Source of the DNA: Sediminibacterium sp.
GTDB taxonomy: Bacteria > Bacteroidota > Bacteroidia > Chitinophagales > Chitinophagaceae
Assembly (NCBI GenBank): GCA_028687975.1
Contig: JAQTZD010000008.1
Coordinates: forward strand, 1-61,646
Direction of reading: 5' to 3'
Length of the DNA stretch: 61,646 nt
The position numbers were made by a program, and so were the translations under genes. Within the stretch, counting starts at the first letter, position 1; each line of letters starts with the position of its first letter. This document shows positions 27,482-36,389 of this stretch, one piece after another. Under the pieces are notes generated by a model, which worked only from the letters and a program-made list of their open reading frames with translations, was not told where the DNA came from and made no database searches.

Positions 27482-27728
27482 AGGGATTCGAGCATAAGAA
27501 CCGCTCCTCATGCGGGTTTTACTAATAACAACTGCTGTTTAGCTGAGGCCTTGTTGTTTTATTAAATAATTGACAATCAATTACTTGTGTTTTTTGTGTC
27601 TGTAAAGCAGCCTTGTTTTTATTTCCGGGGAAGGAGCGGGGAGGCAAAAAGCCGTTTTTTTTACCGCAACGGCAGTGATTTTGTGGCTTTTAAAGTACCT
27701 TGAAAAGGATCAAATAATGCGCTGAGAT
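27482..27728. other. Intergenic region with several dyads, no gene seen
   Basis: This stretch between tig and a membrane hydrolase gene holds a short CCGC/GCGG hairpin followed by GTTTT near 27502-27520, a dyad TAATTG-N5-CAATTA at 27567-27583 and a run of eight T near 27655. The arrangement could hide a small RNA or an operator, but I see no convincing -33/-7 pair and no coding frame. Confidence 0.35.
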
Positions 27729-28739
27729 ATGGATTCTTTCACCCATTTAGCTCTGGGAGCCTGTATGGGCGAAGCTTTTGCAGGAAAAAAACTGGGTAAA
27801 AAAGCAATGCTCTGGGGGGCAATGGCGCAAAGTATTCCCGACATTGATTTTGTTTCGGCGTTTTGGATGGAAACCTCCGATAACCTGTTGGCACACCGGG
27901 GCTTCACGCATTCTCTTCTTTTTTGTGCCATCATTACGGTTTTGCTGGCCATGCTGGCAGAAAAATTACACCGGCCACATAATATCCGGTTGTGGTCCTG
28001 GGTGGGGTTCTTTGGCATAGCCATCTTCCTGCACATTATCATTGATGCATTTAACAATTACGGTGTTGGCTGGTTCGAGCCCTTCAGTCATTACCGGGTA
28101 TCTTTCAATGCCATTTATGTGGCGGATCCGCTGTTCTCCATCTGGCCGCTGATAGCCTGTCTGGTGCTGTTGTTCCTGGGACGCAGATCGGCTCTGCGGA
28201 AAAGCTGGTGGCGCTTTGGATTGGGGATGAGTGCTGCATACCTTTTATACTGTGTATTCAATAAGTACCAGACCGATCAGAAAATCAGGCAGGCGTTCGA
28301 CAAACAAAAAATTACCTATACCCGTTACATGAGCACCCCAGCCCCACTGCAAAACTGGCTCTGGTATGTGGTTGCAGGAACCGATACCGGATACTATGTG
28401 GGATTTCGTTCGGTATTTGATACGGCAACGAAAATGGATCTGGAATTTTTTCCAAGAAATGATTCCTTGCTGCGCGAAGTAAAAGATCACCGCGACATCG
28501 ATAACCTGATTCGTTTTTCACAACAATTTTATACGGTAGAAAAATGGAACGATACCCTGGTGTTCAATGACCTCCGTTTTGGGCAGATGCTCGGATGGGA
28601 ATCGAAGCGGGGAAGGTTTGTGTTTCATTTCTTCCTGAATCACCGGAACGATAACAGGCTCGTGGTACAACGCGGAAGATTCAAGGGGTGGAAACTGGAA
28701 ACAGCCGAATCGTTGATGCAAAGAATCCGGGGGAATTGA
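27729..28739 (+). CDS. Membrane-bound metal-dependent hydrolase (YdjM/DUF457 family)
   Basis: Inner-membrane protein of 336 residues in the family of 'membrane-bound metal-dependent hydrolases'; the reaction is unproven. The histidine/aspartate pattern is present: 'MDSFTHLALG', 'IPDIDF', 'HRGFTHSLLF' and 'LHIIIDAFNNYG'. About four membrane segments lie in residues 60-185, followed by a soluble C-terminal region of about 150 residues after 'FNKYQTD' that is not part of the core domain. The gene converges with the polymerase X gene, with 25 nt between stops. Confidence 0.85.
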   Translation: MDSFTHLALGACMGEAFAGKKLGKKAMLWGAMAQSIPDIDFVSAFWMETSDNLLAHRGFTHSLLFCAIITVLLAMLAEKLHRPHNIRLWSWVGFFGIAIFLHIIIDAFNNYGVGWFEPFSHYRVSFNAIYVADPLFSIWPLIACLVLLFLGRRSALRKSWWRFGLGMSAAYLLYCVFNKYQTDQKIRQAFDKQKITYTRYMSTPAPLQNWLWYVVAGTDTGYYVGFRSVFDTATKMDLEFFPRNDSLLREVKDHRDIDNLIRFSQQFYTVEKWNDTLVFNDLRFGQMLGWESKRGRFVFHFFLNHRNDNRLVVQRGRFKGWKLETAESLMQRIRGN

Positions 28740-28764
28740 TTGGGTGACCGGGATATGGGGCTGC

Positions 28765-29784
28765 TTATTTGCGGATCATGGCTTTTTCAATTTCGCCTTT
28801 ATTGAGTCGCTGCTCCGGAGGAATAAATTTCATTTGTAAAAAAGCGTACATCTCTTCCTCTGTTGCCCCGGCCATTTTGCGATGCGTTTTGAGGTGAAAG
28901 ATGCCGTATTCGTTGATCTTATATCCGCGCGCTCTTGCCATGGTCCTGAGTCGGATATTGTGTTCCTTATTGCCGGTGAAATAGAGCAGCGCTGCACCAT
29001 ATTCATCCTTGCTTACCAGTCTGCAATCTACCTGCACATCTGCTTTGTTCAGCAATACACTTACTTTGGTAGGACCTTTTACCAGCACCCTTTTGATGGC
29101 GGGCAGCTGAATGAACTGCTCAATGATCCGCCTGCGCTTTTTCGGCTCAGCTTCAATCACCATATCAATATCGCCGATGGTGTCTTTTTTTCTGCGGAGG
29201 CTACCTGCCAACGCAGCCCGGTCTACTCCCGGAATTTTTTGGATGCTACTGAGCAATTCATTTCCGATGTTGAGTGCATCTTTCAGCAACATGCGTTTAC
29301 CTTCCTTGTACAGTTTCAGTGCACGTTGCAGGTTTTCTGTTTTTTTCTGTCCGAACCCTTTAACTTTTTCCAGTTGCTTTGATTGCAGCGCGCTGATCAG
29401 GTCTTCTTTATTCCGGATGCCGAGTGAATCGTGCAATATTCTGAGCGTGGCAGCGCCAATCCCATTTACGTGCATCAGTTCCAATAACTCAAAAGGCACT
29501 CTTTGTTTCAGCTCCTCAAAAGCATGCACTTTACCGGTGTGCAGAAACTCAATGATTTTTTCGGCAATGCTTTCTCCGATGCCCCTGATATTGTCCAATG
29601 CCGGAAGATTATCGTTGTATACGACGATGTCTTCTTTCATATTCAACAACGTTTTGGCCACATTGTCGTAGGCAATGGCCCTGAAACGCTCTTCATTACC
29701 CAAATAACGGTAACAGTCTGCCATCTGGCCGAAAATGACCGACAATGCACGGTTTCTGGCAGGAATTTGGGTAGAATAGGGCAT
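28765..29784 (-). CDS. DNA polymerase X family protein without PHP domain
   Basis: A 339-residue protein of the family X polymerase type, involved in gap-filling repair in relatives. Helix-hairpin-helix domains come first ('NIRGIGESIAEKI', 'HVNGIGAATLRI', 'KVKGFGQKK'), then the nucleotidyltransferase palm with 'AGSLRRKKDTIGDIDMV' and the third carboxylate in 'VQVDCR', then the thumb with 'YFTGNKEHN'. Full-length bacterial PolX proteins carry a C-terminal PHP nuclease domain; here the frame stops after 'NKGEIEKAMIRK', so PHP is missing. MPYSTQIPARNRA at 29784 is the likely start; the frame remains open to 29913 but that part is hydrophobic noise overlapping the divergent CHAD gene. Confidence 0.85.
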   Translation of the reverse strand: MPYSTQIPARNRALSVIFGQMADCYRYLGNEERFRAIAYDNVAKTLLNMKEDIVVYNDNLPALDNIRGIGESIAEKIIEFLHTGKVHAFEELKQRVPFELLELMHVNGIGAATLRILHDSLGIRNKEDLISALQSKQLEKVKGFGQKKTENLQRALKLYKEGKRMLLKDALNIGNELLSSIQKIPGVDRAALAGSLRRKKDTIGDIDMVIEAEPKKRRRIIEQFIQLPAIKRVLVKGPTKVSVLLNKADVQVDCRLVSKDEYGAALLYFTGNKEHNIRLRTMARARGYKINEYGIFHLKTHRKMAGATEEEMYAFLQMKFIPPEQRLNKGEIEKAMIRK

Positions 29785-29796
29785 CAGGACAATATA

Positions 29797-29810
29797 TCTT
29801 AAATTTAAGA
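29797..29810. repeat. 14-bp palindrome in a 37-bp divergent intergenic region
   Basis: TCTTAAATTTAAGA is its own complement. It lies between the start codons of the polymerase X gene (29784) and the CHAD gene (29822) and could be a shared operator or overlapping promoter core. Confidence 0.5.
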
Positions 29811-29821
29811 CAAATTGCCTC

Positions 29822-30640
29822 ATGAAAAAAAAGCAGCTGGAGCGGATCACCAAAGGGTATTGCCGGGAGTTGATGCTTTGTTCGGAAAAGCTGCTTCCGG
29901 GATTTAATATCAATGCTGTACATCATTTCAGGGTGCAGTATAAAAAACTACGTGCCTTCCTTCGGATGATCCGAACCGAACCTGCTGCTTCCGGTCATTT
30001 GCGTTTACCCAAGCATTTGAAAATGGTTTATGGCCTTGCTGGTTCTGTAAGGGATCTGCAGTTGCACCGGCAGCGGGTTCAGTATGTATACCGCAACTCG
30101 AAAAAAAAGCCGGAAACCTACCTGTTACAGGTGAAGCAGGCAACCGCAAAGTGTAAAAAAGAGTTGAGCGTCTTTTTTTCTGAAAACAACATAAAAACAG
30201 GTGCAGAAAGAATCATGCAGGCGCTGCCTGATTCTTTCTCAAACAAGGCCCTGCACCATTACACACAAAAACAGTGGGAGCTGGTAGTACAACTGATCGA
30301 TGCCGGACATTTTACGGATGCCAATATGCACCTGATCCGAAAAATGCTGAAAGACCTGTATTATAACATAGGTGTACTGGATCAGGATAGCTTCGTCGTG
30401 AAGATTGGAAAACAGCAACGTACCATTTCCCTGAAATTGTTCAGCACACTGATGGGGCAACTGGGTAAATTCCAGGACCTGACTACAGAGATCCGTATGC
30501 TGGGCACATTTCATTTGAAGGAACTTCCGGTAACAGAGCAAAAAGAGCTACGGGCATTGCGGGCAAATTGTATCATACAAAAAAACAAATTGAAGCGCGA
30601 CCTGGCGGTGCAGCTAAAAACAGGGTTTGGCAGTGCATAA
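29822..30640 (+). CDS. CHAD domain-containing protein
   Basis: A 272-residue helical protein with the conserved-histidine alpha-helical (CHAD) fold. The first helix shows 'HHFRVQYKKLRAFLRM' with the basic and histidine residues typical of the domain, and further basic helices occur around 'HLPKHL'-like and 'KLFSTLMGQLGKFQD' segments. CHAD proteins bind inorganic polyphosphate and can localise to polyphosphate granules. No CYTH domain is attached, so it is a stand-alone CHAD. It is divergent from the polymerase gene and converges with a phospholipase D-type gene, with 16 nt between stops. Confidence 0.88.
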   Translation: MKKKQLERITKGYCRELMLCSEKLLPGFNINAVHHFRVQYKKLRAFLRMIRTEPAASGHLRLPKHLKMVYGLAGSVRDLQLHRQRVQYVYRNSKKKPETYLLQVKQATAKCKKELSVFFSENNIKTGAERIMQALPDSFSNKALHHYTQKQWELVVQLIDAGHFTDANMHLIRKMLKDLYYNIGVLDQDSFVVKIGKQQRTISLKLFSTLMGQLGKFQDLTTEIRMLGTFHLKELPVTEQKELRALRANCIIQKNKLKRDLAVQLKTGFGSA

Positions 30641-30656
30641 AAAAAACTCCTTTTTG

Positions 30657-31892
30657 TCAGTTTTTCCGGACAGCAGAAGGGTCAATTCTTTTGTAATAGA
30701 ATGTAACCATGGTAAAAATCAGGCTGATGGTATGGTAGCAGAGCCAGCGGAAAAACTGGATCAGAAAATTGGTTTTAACAGAGTGGAGTTCCGCGGTTAT
30801 CGGAATACAGCTTTTTTCGATCAGCTGATTCAATTCTTCCTCTACCTGTGCAGCAAAAACTTCGTTACGGATATCCAGATTAAGCTCTACACTTGCGTAA
30901 GCGCTGATGTTGTTTACATTATAAGATCCGATGGTAACCCATTCTCCATCGCAGGAGGCCAGTTTGGCATGCAGGATGGCCGGTTGGTATTCGTATATTT
31001 TTATCCGGTACCTGAACAGCATGTCGTACAACCAGCGTTCAGCATGTTTGGAGATCATGATATCGGATTTGCCTGCGGTGATTACCCTTATTTCAATGCC
31101 ACGTTTGGCTGCATTTTTTAATAAGCGGGTAATGGCTCTTCCGGGTAAGAAATAACTGCAAAGGATGGTAATGCGGTTTTGCGCAAAGGCCAGCATTTCA
31201 ATATACGTATTGGAGATCTCATTTTTTCGCTTTACCCAGTCGTTGCGGCGCACCCTGACTTCGCTGGTTTCCTGGCGGGAAAATTCCAGCTTCGGCGGAG
31301 CAGACTCGCAGGCATTGATCGTGGATTCGGCGGGAACACCTTTCCAGGTTCGCCTGCAGAGTATGCAAAGTTCTCTTGCTGCATCCCCTTCTACATAAAC
31401 CATATAATCCAGCCAAGCCGGACTGTCGGGCATATCGTTGTAGCGGTTGGCAATATTGCTTCCGCCGGTAATGGCATAACGGGCATCTGCTACCAGTATT
31501 TTGTGATGCATCCTTCTGCCGAAATAAAAATTTCGGCTTTTGAACAAGGGCTCAAAGAACCGGAAATGAATTCCCGCCAATTTAAGTTCATCAATAAATG
31601 CGGAAGAAAGTGTTTGGGAGGCATAACCATCTACCATCAGAAAAACAGCTACTTTTCTTTTGGCAGCAGCCATTAAAGCAGTGCCCACCATTTTACCCGT
31701 TTCATCATCGTCGTAAATATACGTTTGCAGGTGAATCGTATGGATTGCCTGGTTGATCATTTTCAATACCAGGTCGAAGTAATCTTTGCCGCCACGCACC
31801 AGGGTAACCTTGTTTTGTACGGAATATCCGGCCAGGACGCTTTGAGGAAGAGGACGATTTGTTTTTACAGATTTAGCTTCCGGGATACTCAT
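30657..31892 (-). CDS. Phospholipase D family protein (cardiolipin synthase-like)
   Basis: Phosphatidyltransferase/hydrolase with two HKD motifs: 'HHKILVADARYAITGGSN' and 'HAKLASCDGEWVTIGSYN'. Length is 411 residues. The N-terminal membrane helices of ClsA are missing, so it resembles ClsB/YbhO; a hydrophobic patch near the C-terminus (about 385-400, 'HTISLIFTMVTFYY') could anchor it. The likely reaction is transphosphatidylation producing cardiolipin, but nuclease or phospholipase activity is also possible in this family. It is followed by the CHAD gene on the other strand and preceded by tRNA-Leu on its own strand. Confidence 0.88.
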   Translation of the reverse strand: MSIPEAKSVKTNRPLPQSVLAGYSVQNKVTLVRGGKDYFDLVLKMINQAIHTIHLQTYIYDDDETGKMVGTALMAAAKRKVAVFLMVDGYASQTLSSAFIDELKLAGIHFRFFEPLFKSRNFYFGRRMHHKILVADARYAITGGSNIANRYNDMPDSPAWLDYMVYVEGDAARELCILCRRTWKGVPAESTINACESAPPKLEFSRQETSEVRVRRNDWVKRKNEISNTYIEMLAFAQNRITILCSYFLPGRAITRLLKNAAKRGIEIRVITAGKSDIMISKHAERWLYDMLFRYRIKIYEYQPAILHAKLASCDGEWVTIGSYNVNNISAYASVELNLDIRNEVFAAQVEEELNQLIEKSCIPITAELHSVKTNFLIQFFRWLCYHTISLIFTMVTFYYKRIDPSAVRKN

Positions 31893-31977
31893 AGAATGCT
31901 ATCGGTTCGTAACATGAATTTACTGAATTGCACGCAGCAAAAGATGACGGCAGACAAATATCTCCGCAGGTATAGGA

Positions 31978-32023
31978 GAAAATAACAAAGGCAAGAACAA
32001 CTTTCGCTTGTCTTGCCTTTGTT
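31978..32023 (-). terminator. Terminator of the tRNA-Leu transcript
   Basis: Perfect 13-bp arms AACAAAGGCAAGA (31984-31996 on plus) and TCTTGCCTTTGTT (32011-32023) form a stem. On the minus strand it is followed by ATTTTC. It lies 5 nt past the tRNA 3' end. Confidence 0.75.
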
Positions 32024-32027
32024 GAAG

Positions 32028-32109
32028 TGCGGATGGAGGGGGTCGAACCCACACGCCTCGCGGCGCTAGATCCTAAGTCTAGTGCGTCTGCCAATTTCGC
32101 CACATCCGC
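32028..32109 (-). tRNA. tRNA-Leu (anticodon UAG)
   Basis: On the minus strand the acceptor arms GCGGATG and CATCCGC pair perfectly over 7 bp. The T loop reads GGTTCGACCCC, the anticodon loop is CTTAGGA giving anticodon UAG, and a long variable arm is present, as in class II leucine tRNAs. Length is 82 nt with discriminator A; CCA is not encoded. An exact -7 box lies 11 nt upstream. Confidence 0.95.
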
Positions 32110-32120
32110 TGTTAAGGCGG

Positions 32121-32128
32121 CAAAAATA
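32121..32128 (-). promoter_or_regulatory. -7 element of tRNA-Leu
   Basis: TATTTTTG on the minus strand, exact TAnnTTTG match, 11 nt before the mature tRNA 5' end. The -33 region would lie inside the 3' end of the PAS kinase gene. Confidence 0.6.
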
Positions 32129-32139
32129 GGGGGTTTTTA

Positions 32140-33669
32140 CTAAAATCGTACAGTAAAAGTAATTCCTTTATTGGGCTCACTTTCGGCGGAAATAGTGCCT
32201 CCCTGGTCTTCAATCTGGTTCTTGATCAGGTAAAGGCCAATGCCTTTGCTGTCGAATCCGCTGTGAAAGCTTTTCTGGAACCTGAACAACATATGCCCGA
32301 ATCGTTTCATGTCTATTCCCAAACCATAATCCTTCACAGTGAGGCAAACACCCCTGACGTCCTTGAATGTTTTTATTTCAATCACAGGTGGCTGATCGGG
32401 TTGAACATATTTGAGGCTGTTGCTCAGCAAATTGTAAATGATACTCTGGAGAAAAACCCTTGGATATACCAGGGTGTTTACCTGGAGATCGGTATGAATA
32501 ACGGCTTTTTTCTGGTTGATGGTTTCCTGAAGCTGTAAACACACGCTGCCGATGATTTCCTCAAAACTGCACTCAGACTTTGGAATATCTTTTTCCATCT
32601 GGATCTGCAGAATCTGCACCAGCTCGTTCAGGTTATTGGTAAGATCGGCGCTTACTTTTTTCAGATAATCCAGCGAAGCCTGCTTTAATTCAGGATCTTC
32701 TGTTACCTCATACATCTCCAGCATTTTGCGGATATTGTGAGCCGGCCCACGCACATCATGGGTAATGATGCCTGCAAACTCTTTCAGCTGGCTTACTTTT
32801 TTTTCCAGGGCCATCTGCGTTTTCAGGAGTTCCCTGTTTTGTGTTTCGAGGTCTTTATTCAGTTGTTTGAGTTCTGTAATTTCCTGTATCTGAGAAATAA
32901 AGAACTGCGGATTTCGCGCATCGTCTCTTACCAGGGAGGTGGTAACCGTTGTCCAGCAAAGGCTGCCGTCTTTTTTGGTAAAACGAATTTCCTTTTCAAC
33001 TTTTTTCAGCTCACTGGTGAGCATTTGTTTGGTCAGGGTTATATTATCTGCATAGTCCTCTGTATGGCAGATATTCTTTAATCCGTTTTGAAACAGTTCA
33101 TCCTTATTGTACCCCAGCATATTGCACAGGGAATCGTTCACATCCATGATATGCCCTTCCGGAGAAAGAATGGCCTTGCCAATACTGGAGTATTTAAAAA
33201 CATTCGAAAACTTCTTTTCACTGAGCTTCCGCTGCTGCTTTTCGAGGGTTAGGGATTCATTGGTTTGAACCATATCTGTAACATCCGAAAAGTTGGCAAA
33301 GGCAAATACATCGTCTCCGATATGAATCAGCCGCGAATTGATATTGATCCACCTGGCTCCCCTGTTGAGCATGTTCACCTGCATGAGCACATTGGTTTGC
33401 GGCTGGCCGGTTCTGAGGGTAATGGAAATAGGATGTTCTTCTCCGCCGGCTGCCCTGCCGTCTTCCAGAACAGCATTCCACATATCATCGTAAGAGGTTT
33501 TGCCAAAAAGCTCTTTCTCGTTCAGCAACAAAATTTCAAGCGCCTTGGAGTTGAAGCCAATGATGGTACCTTCTTTGTTCTGCACAACAACACCCTCTTC
33601 AATCGAGTCGATCACTGATTGAAGAAAATAGTTATCCTTGAAATGTTCATTAAACAAATCTGTACTCAT
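32140..33669 (-). CDS. PAS domain sensor histidine kinase
   Basis: Soluble sensor kinase of 509 residues with two PAS domains (about 12-130 and 152-268), a coiled coil (about 268-298) and a kinase core with H304 in 'THDVRGPAHN', N box 'YNLLSNSLKY', and G boxes 'DYGLGIDM' and 'GIGLYLIKN'. No signal peptide or membrane helix is seen, so it senses a cytosolic signal. The second PAS is followed by a PAC motif ('RFTKKDGSLCW'). No response regulator is adjacent. The tRNA-Leu promoter overlaps its 3' end. Confidence 0.92.
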   Translation of the reverse strand: MSTDLFNEHFKDNYFLQSVIDSIEEGVVVQNKEGTIIGFNSKALEILLLNEKELFGKTSYDDMWNAVLEDGRAAGGEEHPISITLRTGQPQTNVLMQVNMLNRGARWININSRLIHIGDDVFAFANFSDVTDMVQTNESLTLEKQQRKLSEKKFSNVFKYSSIGKAILSPEGHIMDVNDSLCNMLGYNKDELFQNGLKNICHTEDYADNITLTKQMLTSELKKVEKEIRFTKKDGSLCWTTVTTSLVRDDARNPQFFISQIQEITELKQLNKDLETQNRELLKTQMALEKKVSQLKEFAGIITHDVRGPAHNIRKMLEMYEVTEDPELKQASLDYLKKVSADLTNNLNELVQILQIQMEKDIPKSECSFEEIIGSVCLQLQETINQKKAVIHTDLQVNTLVYPRVFLQSIIYNLLSNSLKYVQPDQPPVIEIKTFKDVRGVCLTVKDYGLGIDMKRFGHMLFRFQKSFHSGFDSKGIGLYLIKNQIEDQGGTISAESEPNKGITFTVRF

Positions 33670-33746
33670 AGGGTGTCCTGGCTGGTTTACAGTAAGGCAT
33701 CAGGGGGGAACCTAAAATTAGGCATTTAAATAATACGGATCAAGCA

Positions 33747-34985
33747 TTATAAGGCAGAAAGAATCTCCCGGATTGTTTTATCCATGCCCTTGCCGTCGAT
33801 CCAGCGTAGTACTACTACCAGGTCGTTTTTCCGGTCTACATAGATGATATTGTTGCCATTCCCTACATGTACAAATGCTGTTTCCGGAGCATTAGGTAAA
33901 AACATCCTGTCTGTATTCAGGAACCAGTTCATGTATCCGTAGTCTTTTTTGACACTGGTAGGGGTAAGGGCCTGACGAATCCATTGCTCAGAAAGCAGTT
34001 GCTGGTTGTTCCATTGGCCATTCCGGAGGGTCAGCAGTCCAAATCTCGCCATATCTGCCGCATGAATAAACATACCTCCACCCCAATGTCCGCCACCGCT
34101 CACACTCTGAACCGGATTGCCGTCGAGTACAATCCAGGAGTTCCTGTAACCGGTCCATCTCCAGGTGTTGGAGGCGCCAATCGGATCCATGATATAGGTT
34201 TTTAACACCTGGGGAAGGGGTTTTCTCCAAACACTGGTAGCTGCCAGTGCAAGTGCATTTACTCGAACATCATTGTATTCATATACAGTTCCGGGCGTAT
34301 TTCTCCTGCGATTCTGCCAGGTAGCAGGATCTGCATCCGGGCGGTCTGCCCAATCGGGCTTTCCCCACAAAGTACCTTCCCAGTCGCTGGTTTGCCGCAA
34401 CATAGACTCCCATGTAATGGTCCGGTTATGTGCAGATTGAAAAGGATGCAGCAATTCAGTATGGCCGAATAACTCTGCCTGCCTGTTTGCCGGAATAGCA
34501 GGATCGTACACTTCGATGGGAGGAACGTAGGAGGCCACTTTATCCTGAACGGAATGGATCAGGCCCTTGTCTGCGGCCAGTCCGATAACTGTAGACAGAA
34601 AACTTTTGGTAACACTATGCGTCATATCGCATTTGAGGGTGTCTCCCCATGCAGCAACAATGTATCCTTTATAAACAATGATACCGGTCTGGTTACCCCG
34701 TTCTTCGAACGGACCAATGCCATCTCCGAACGGCTCCTTACCAAAAGTCTGGTAATGGTTCCGCTCCATGCTCCGCGGATTTTTACTCTCATAATACGTT
34801 GCGGTATCTATGGCTTTCCGGAGTTGATCTGCTTTCAGCCCAAGGCTTTCTGCTGTTCTGTGTTCCCAAATTGTTGCAGTGGGATAATAAGGGGTGGGAA
34901 CAGATGGGGGCTTTACGTTTTTTTGTGCGGATGCAATCCCCATACAGAGCATTGCTATAAAAAGAAAACAATATTGCTTAATCAT
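33747..34985 (-). CDS. Exported serine hydrolase (class C beta-lactamase fold)
   Basis: Penicillin-binding-protein/class C beta-lactamase-like hydrolase of 412 residues, probably periplasmic or surface; the substrate is unknown. Signal peptide about 1-20 (MIKQYCFLFIAMLCMGIASA). The SxxK motif is 'HSVTKSF', the YxN motif is in 'YEYNDVRVN', and the third motif is 'HVGNGNN'. The start is ATG at 34985; an in-frame alternative at 35003 adds MLNLGF without family support. The start codon lies in the loop of a strong hairpin that also looks like the terminator of the upstream helicase gene. Confidence 0.87.
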   Translation of the reverse strand: MIKQYCFLFIAMLCMGIASAQKNVKPPSVPTPYYPTATIWEHRTAESLGLKADQLRKAIDTATYYESKNPRSMERNHYQTFGKEPFGDGIGPFEERGNQTGIIVYKGYIVAAWGDTLKCDMTHSVTKSFLSTVIGLAADKGLIHSVQDKVASYVPPIEVYDPAIPANRQAELFGHTELLHPFQSAHNRTITWESMLRQTSDWEGTLWGKPDWADRPDADPATWQNRRRNTPGTVYEYNDVRVNALALAATSVWRKPLPQVLKTYIMDPIGASNTWRWTGYRNSWIVLDGNPVQSVSGGGHWGGGMFIHAADMARFGLLTLRNGQWNNQQLLSEQWIRQALTPTSVKKDYGYMNWFLNTDRMFLPNAPETAFVHVGNGNNIIYVDRKNDLVVVLRWIDGKGMDKTIREILSAL

Positions 34986-35011
34986 AAATCCTAAATTAAG
35001 CAATATTGTTT
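34959..35011 (-). terminator. Hairpin plus T tract overlapping the serine hydrolase start
   Basis: AAACAATATTGCTTAAT (34966-34982 on plus) and its exact complement (34995-35011) form a 17-bp stem with a 12-nt loop. On the minus strand the stem is followed by TTCTTTTT-type sequence. This is terminator-like for the DEAD-box gene that ends at 35028, yet the serine hydrolase start codon (34985-34983) sits in the loop. Confidence 0.65.
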
Positions 35012-35027
35012 AGCCGGATCAAATCCT

Positions 35028-36275
35028 TTATCGGGTTCTTGAACTTCTGTTGTAGCTGCTGCGGGGCTCTCTGAATCTTCCTCTTGGTGCAGGTTTGGGT
35101 TGCTGTACTTTCAGCGGCGTTGCTGCATGAAGCGGAACGGTTGATTCGTAGTCATGTCCTTTAACCACCGGCAGGTTAATGCGGATGAGTTTCTGAATAT
35201 CTCTCAGGTATTCCCTTTCTTCTGTATCACAAAAGGAAACTGCCATGCCGCTTGCGCCAGCCCGGCCGGTTCTTCCGATCCGGTGTACATAGGTTTCGGG
35301 AACATTGGGCAATTCGTAATTGTATACATGCGATAACTGGTCTACATCAATACCCCTTGCTGCAATATCTGTAGCCACCAGAATACGGGTGGTGCCTGCT
35401 TTGAAATTGGTGAGGGCGCGCTGACGGGCATTCTGCGATTTGTTGCCGTGAATGGCTTCGGCAGTAATACCGGCTTTCAGCAGTTCTTTTACCACTTTAT
35501 CCGCACCATGTTTGGTTCTGGTAAATACCAGTGCAGTTTGAATGGAATGGTCTTTCAACAGGTGAATCAGCAAATGTTTTTTCTGCTCCTTCTCTACATA
35601 GTACACAGCCTGCTCAATTTTTTCGGCAGTGGAAGACACCGGAGTTACTTCTACTTTGGCAGGGTTTTTTAACAGGGTGGCAGAAAGCCTTTCAATTTCT
35701 GTAGGCATGGTAGCAGAGAAAAACAGGGTCTGCTTTTTCTCAGGCAATTTGGCAACGATTTTTTTAACATCGTTGATGAAACCCATATCGAGCATACGAT
35801 CCGCTTCATCCAGCACAAAGAAATTTATATCGTTCAGGTGAATATAACCTTGTTGCATCAGGTCCAGCAGCCTGCCCGGTGTTGCAACCAGAATGTCTAC
35901 TCCGTTTCTGAGAGCGTTTACCTGAGGCACCTGTGAAACGCCACCAAAAATAACCTTGTGTTTCAGGTAGAGGTTTCTGCCGTAAGCGGCAAAACTTTCA
36001 TCAATCTGAATAGCCAGTTCCCTGGTTGGGGTGAGTATAAGGGCCTTAATGCTTTTTGATCTGTTGCCGTTTTGAATGGCCTGATAAGTTAACTGCAGAA
36101 TAGGAATGGCAAATGCTGCTGTTTTTCCTGTTCCGGTCTGGGCACAACCCAGCACATCCCTGCGCTCCAGCGCCAGCGGAATAGCCTGTTGTTGAATGGG
36201 GGTAGGCGTTGTATAGCCTTCGGTTTCGAGCGCCTTTAAAATGGGCTCGATGAGCTGTAATTCTTTGAATAACAC
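35028..36275 (-). CDS. DEAD-box RNA helicase (RhlE-like)
   Basis: ATP-dependent RNA helicase of 415 residues, involved in RNA remodelling, ribosome assembly or decay in relatives. Q motif '[11 protein letters not shown]', Walker A AQTGTGKT, 'PTRELAIQI', DEAD box '[14 protein letters not shown]', SAT 'FFSATMP', motif V '[11 protein letters not shown]' and motif VI '[10 protein letters not shown]'. It ends in a short basic RS/RG-rich tail. The start is GTG at 36275. A promoter at 36397-36390 gives an unusually long leader of about 108 nt that contains a CATCCC/GGGATG hairpin close to the start. Confidence 0.94.
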   Translation of the reverse strand: MLFKELQLIEPILKALETEGYTTPTPIQQQAIPLALERRDVLGCAQTGTGKTAAFAIPILQLTYQAIQNGNRSKSIKALILTPTRELAIQIDESFAAYGRNLYLKHKVIFGGVSQVPQVNALRNGVDILVATPGRLLDLMQQGYIHLNDINFFVLDEADRMLDMGFINDVKKIVAKLPEKKQTLFFSATMPTEIERLSATLLKNPAKVEVTPVSSTAEKIEQAVYYVEKEQKKHLLIHLLKDHSIQTALVFTRTKHGADKVVKELLKAGITAEAIHGNKSQNARQRALTNFKAGTTRILVATDIAARGIDVDQLSHVYNYELPNVPETYVHRIGRTGRAGASGMAVSFCDTEEREYLRDIQKLIRINLPVVKGHDYESTVPLHAATPLKVQQPKPAPRGRFREPRSSYNRSSRTR

Positions 36276-36389
36276 AATATGTATTTTAAATTGAACATCC
36301 CTTTGGGATGCTATATAACCTAACTTTTGATGGGATTACCTTGTCACTGAAGTAGATTCCAGTCGAACAGAGAGAGTATATGAATAGGG
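36276..36389 (-). promoter_or_regulatory. Long structured 5' leader of the DEAD-box helicase gene
   Basis: About 108 nt separate the predicted transcription start from the GTG. The minus-strand sequence contains the hairpin CATCCC-AAA-GGGATG about 20 nt before the start, then AT-rich sequence. Long leaders are common for cold-inducible RNA helicase genes; whether this one is regulatory is inference. Confidence 0.4.

Noticed and set aside
27571-27576. TTGACA resembling a sigma-70 -35 box in the tig upstream gap
   Set aside because: Bacteroidota primary sigma factors use TTTG / TAnnTTTG, and no matching -10 follows at proper distance.
29785-29913. N-terminal extension of the polymerase X frame
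   Set aside because: It overlaps the start of the divergent CHAD gene, has no HhH or polymerase similarity and begins with non-coding-like hydrophobic sequence.
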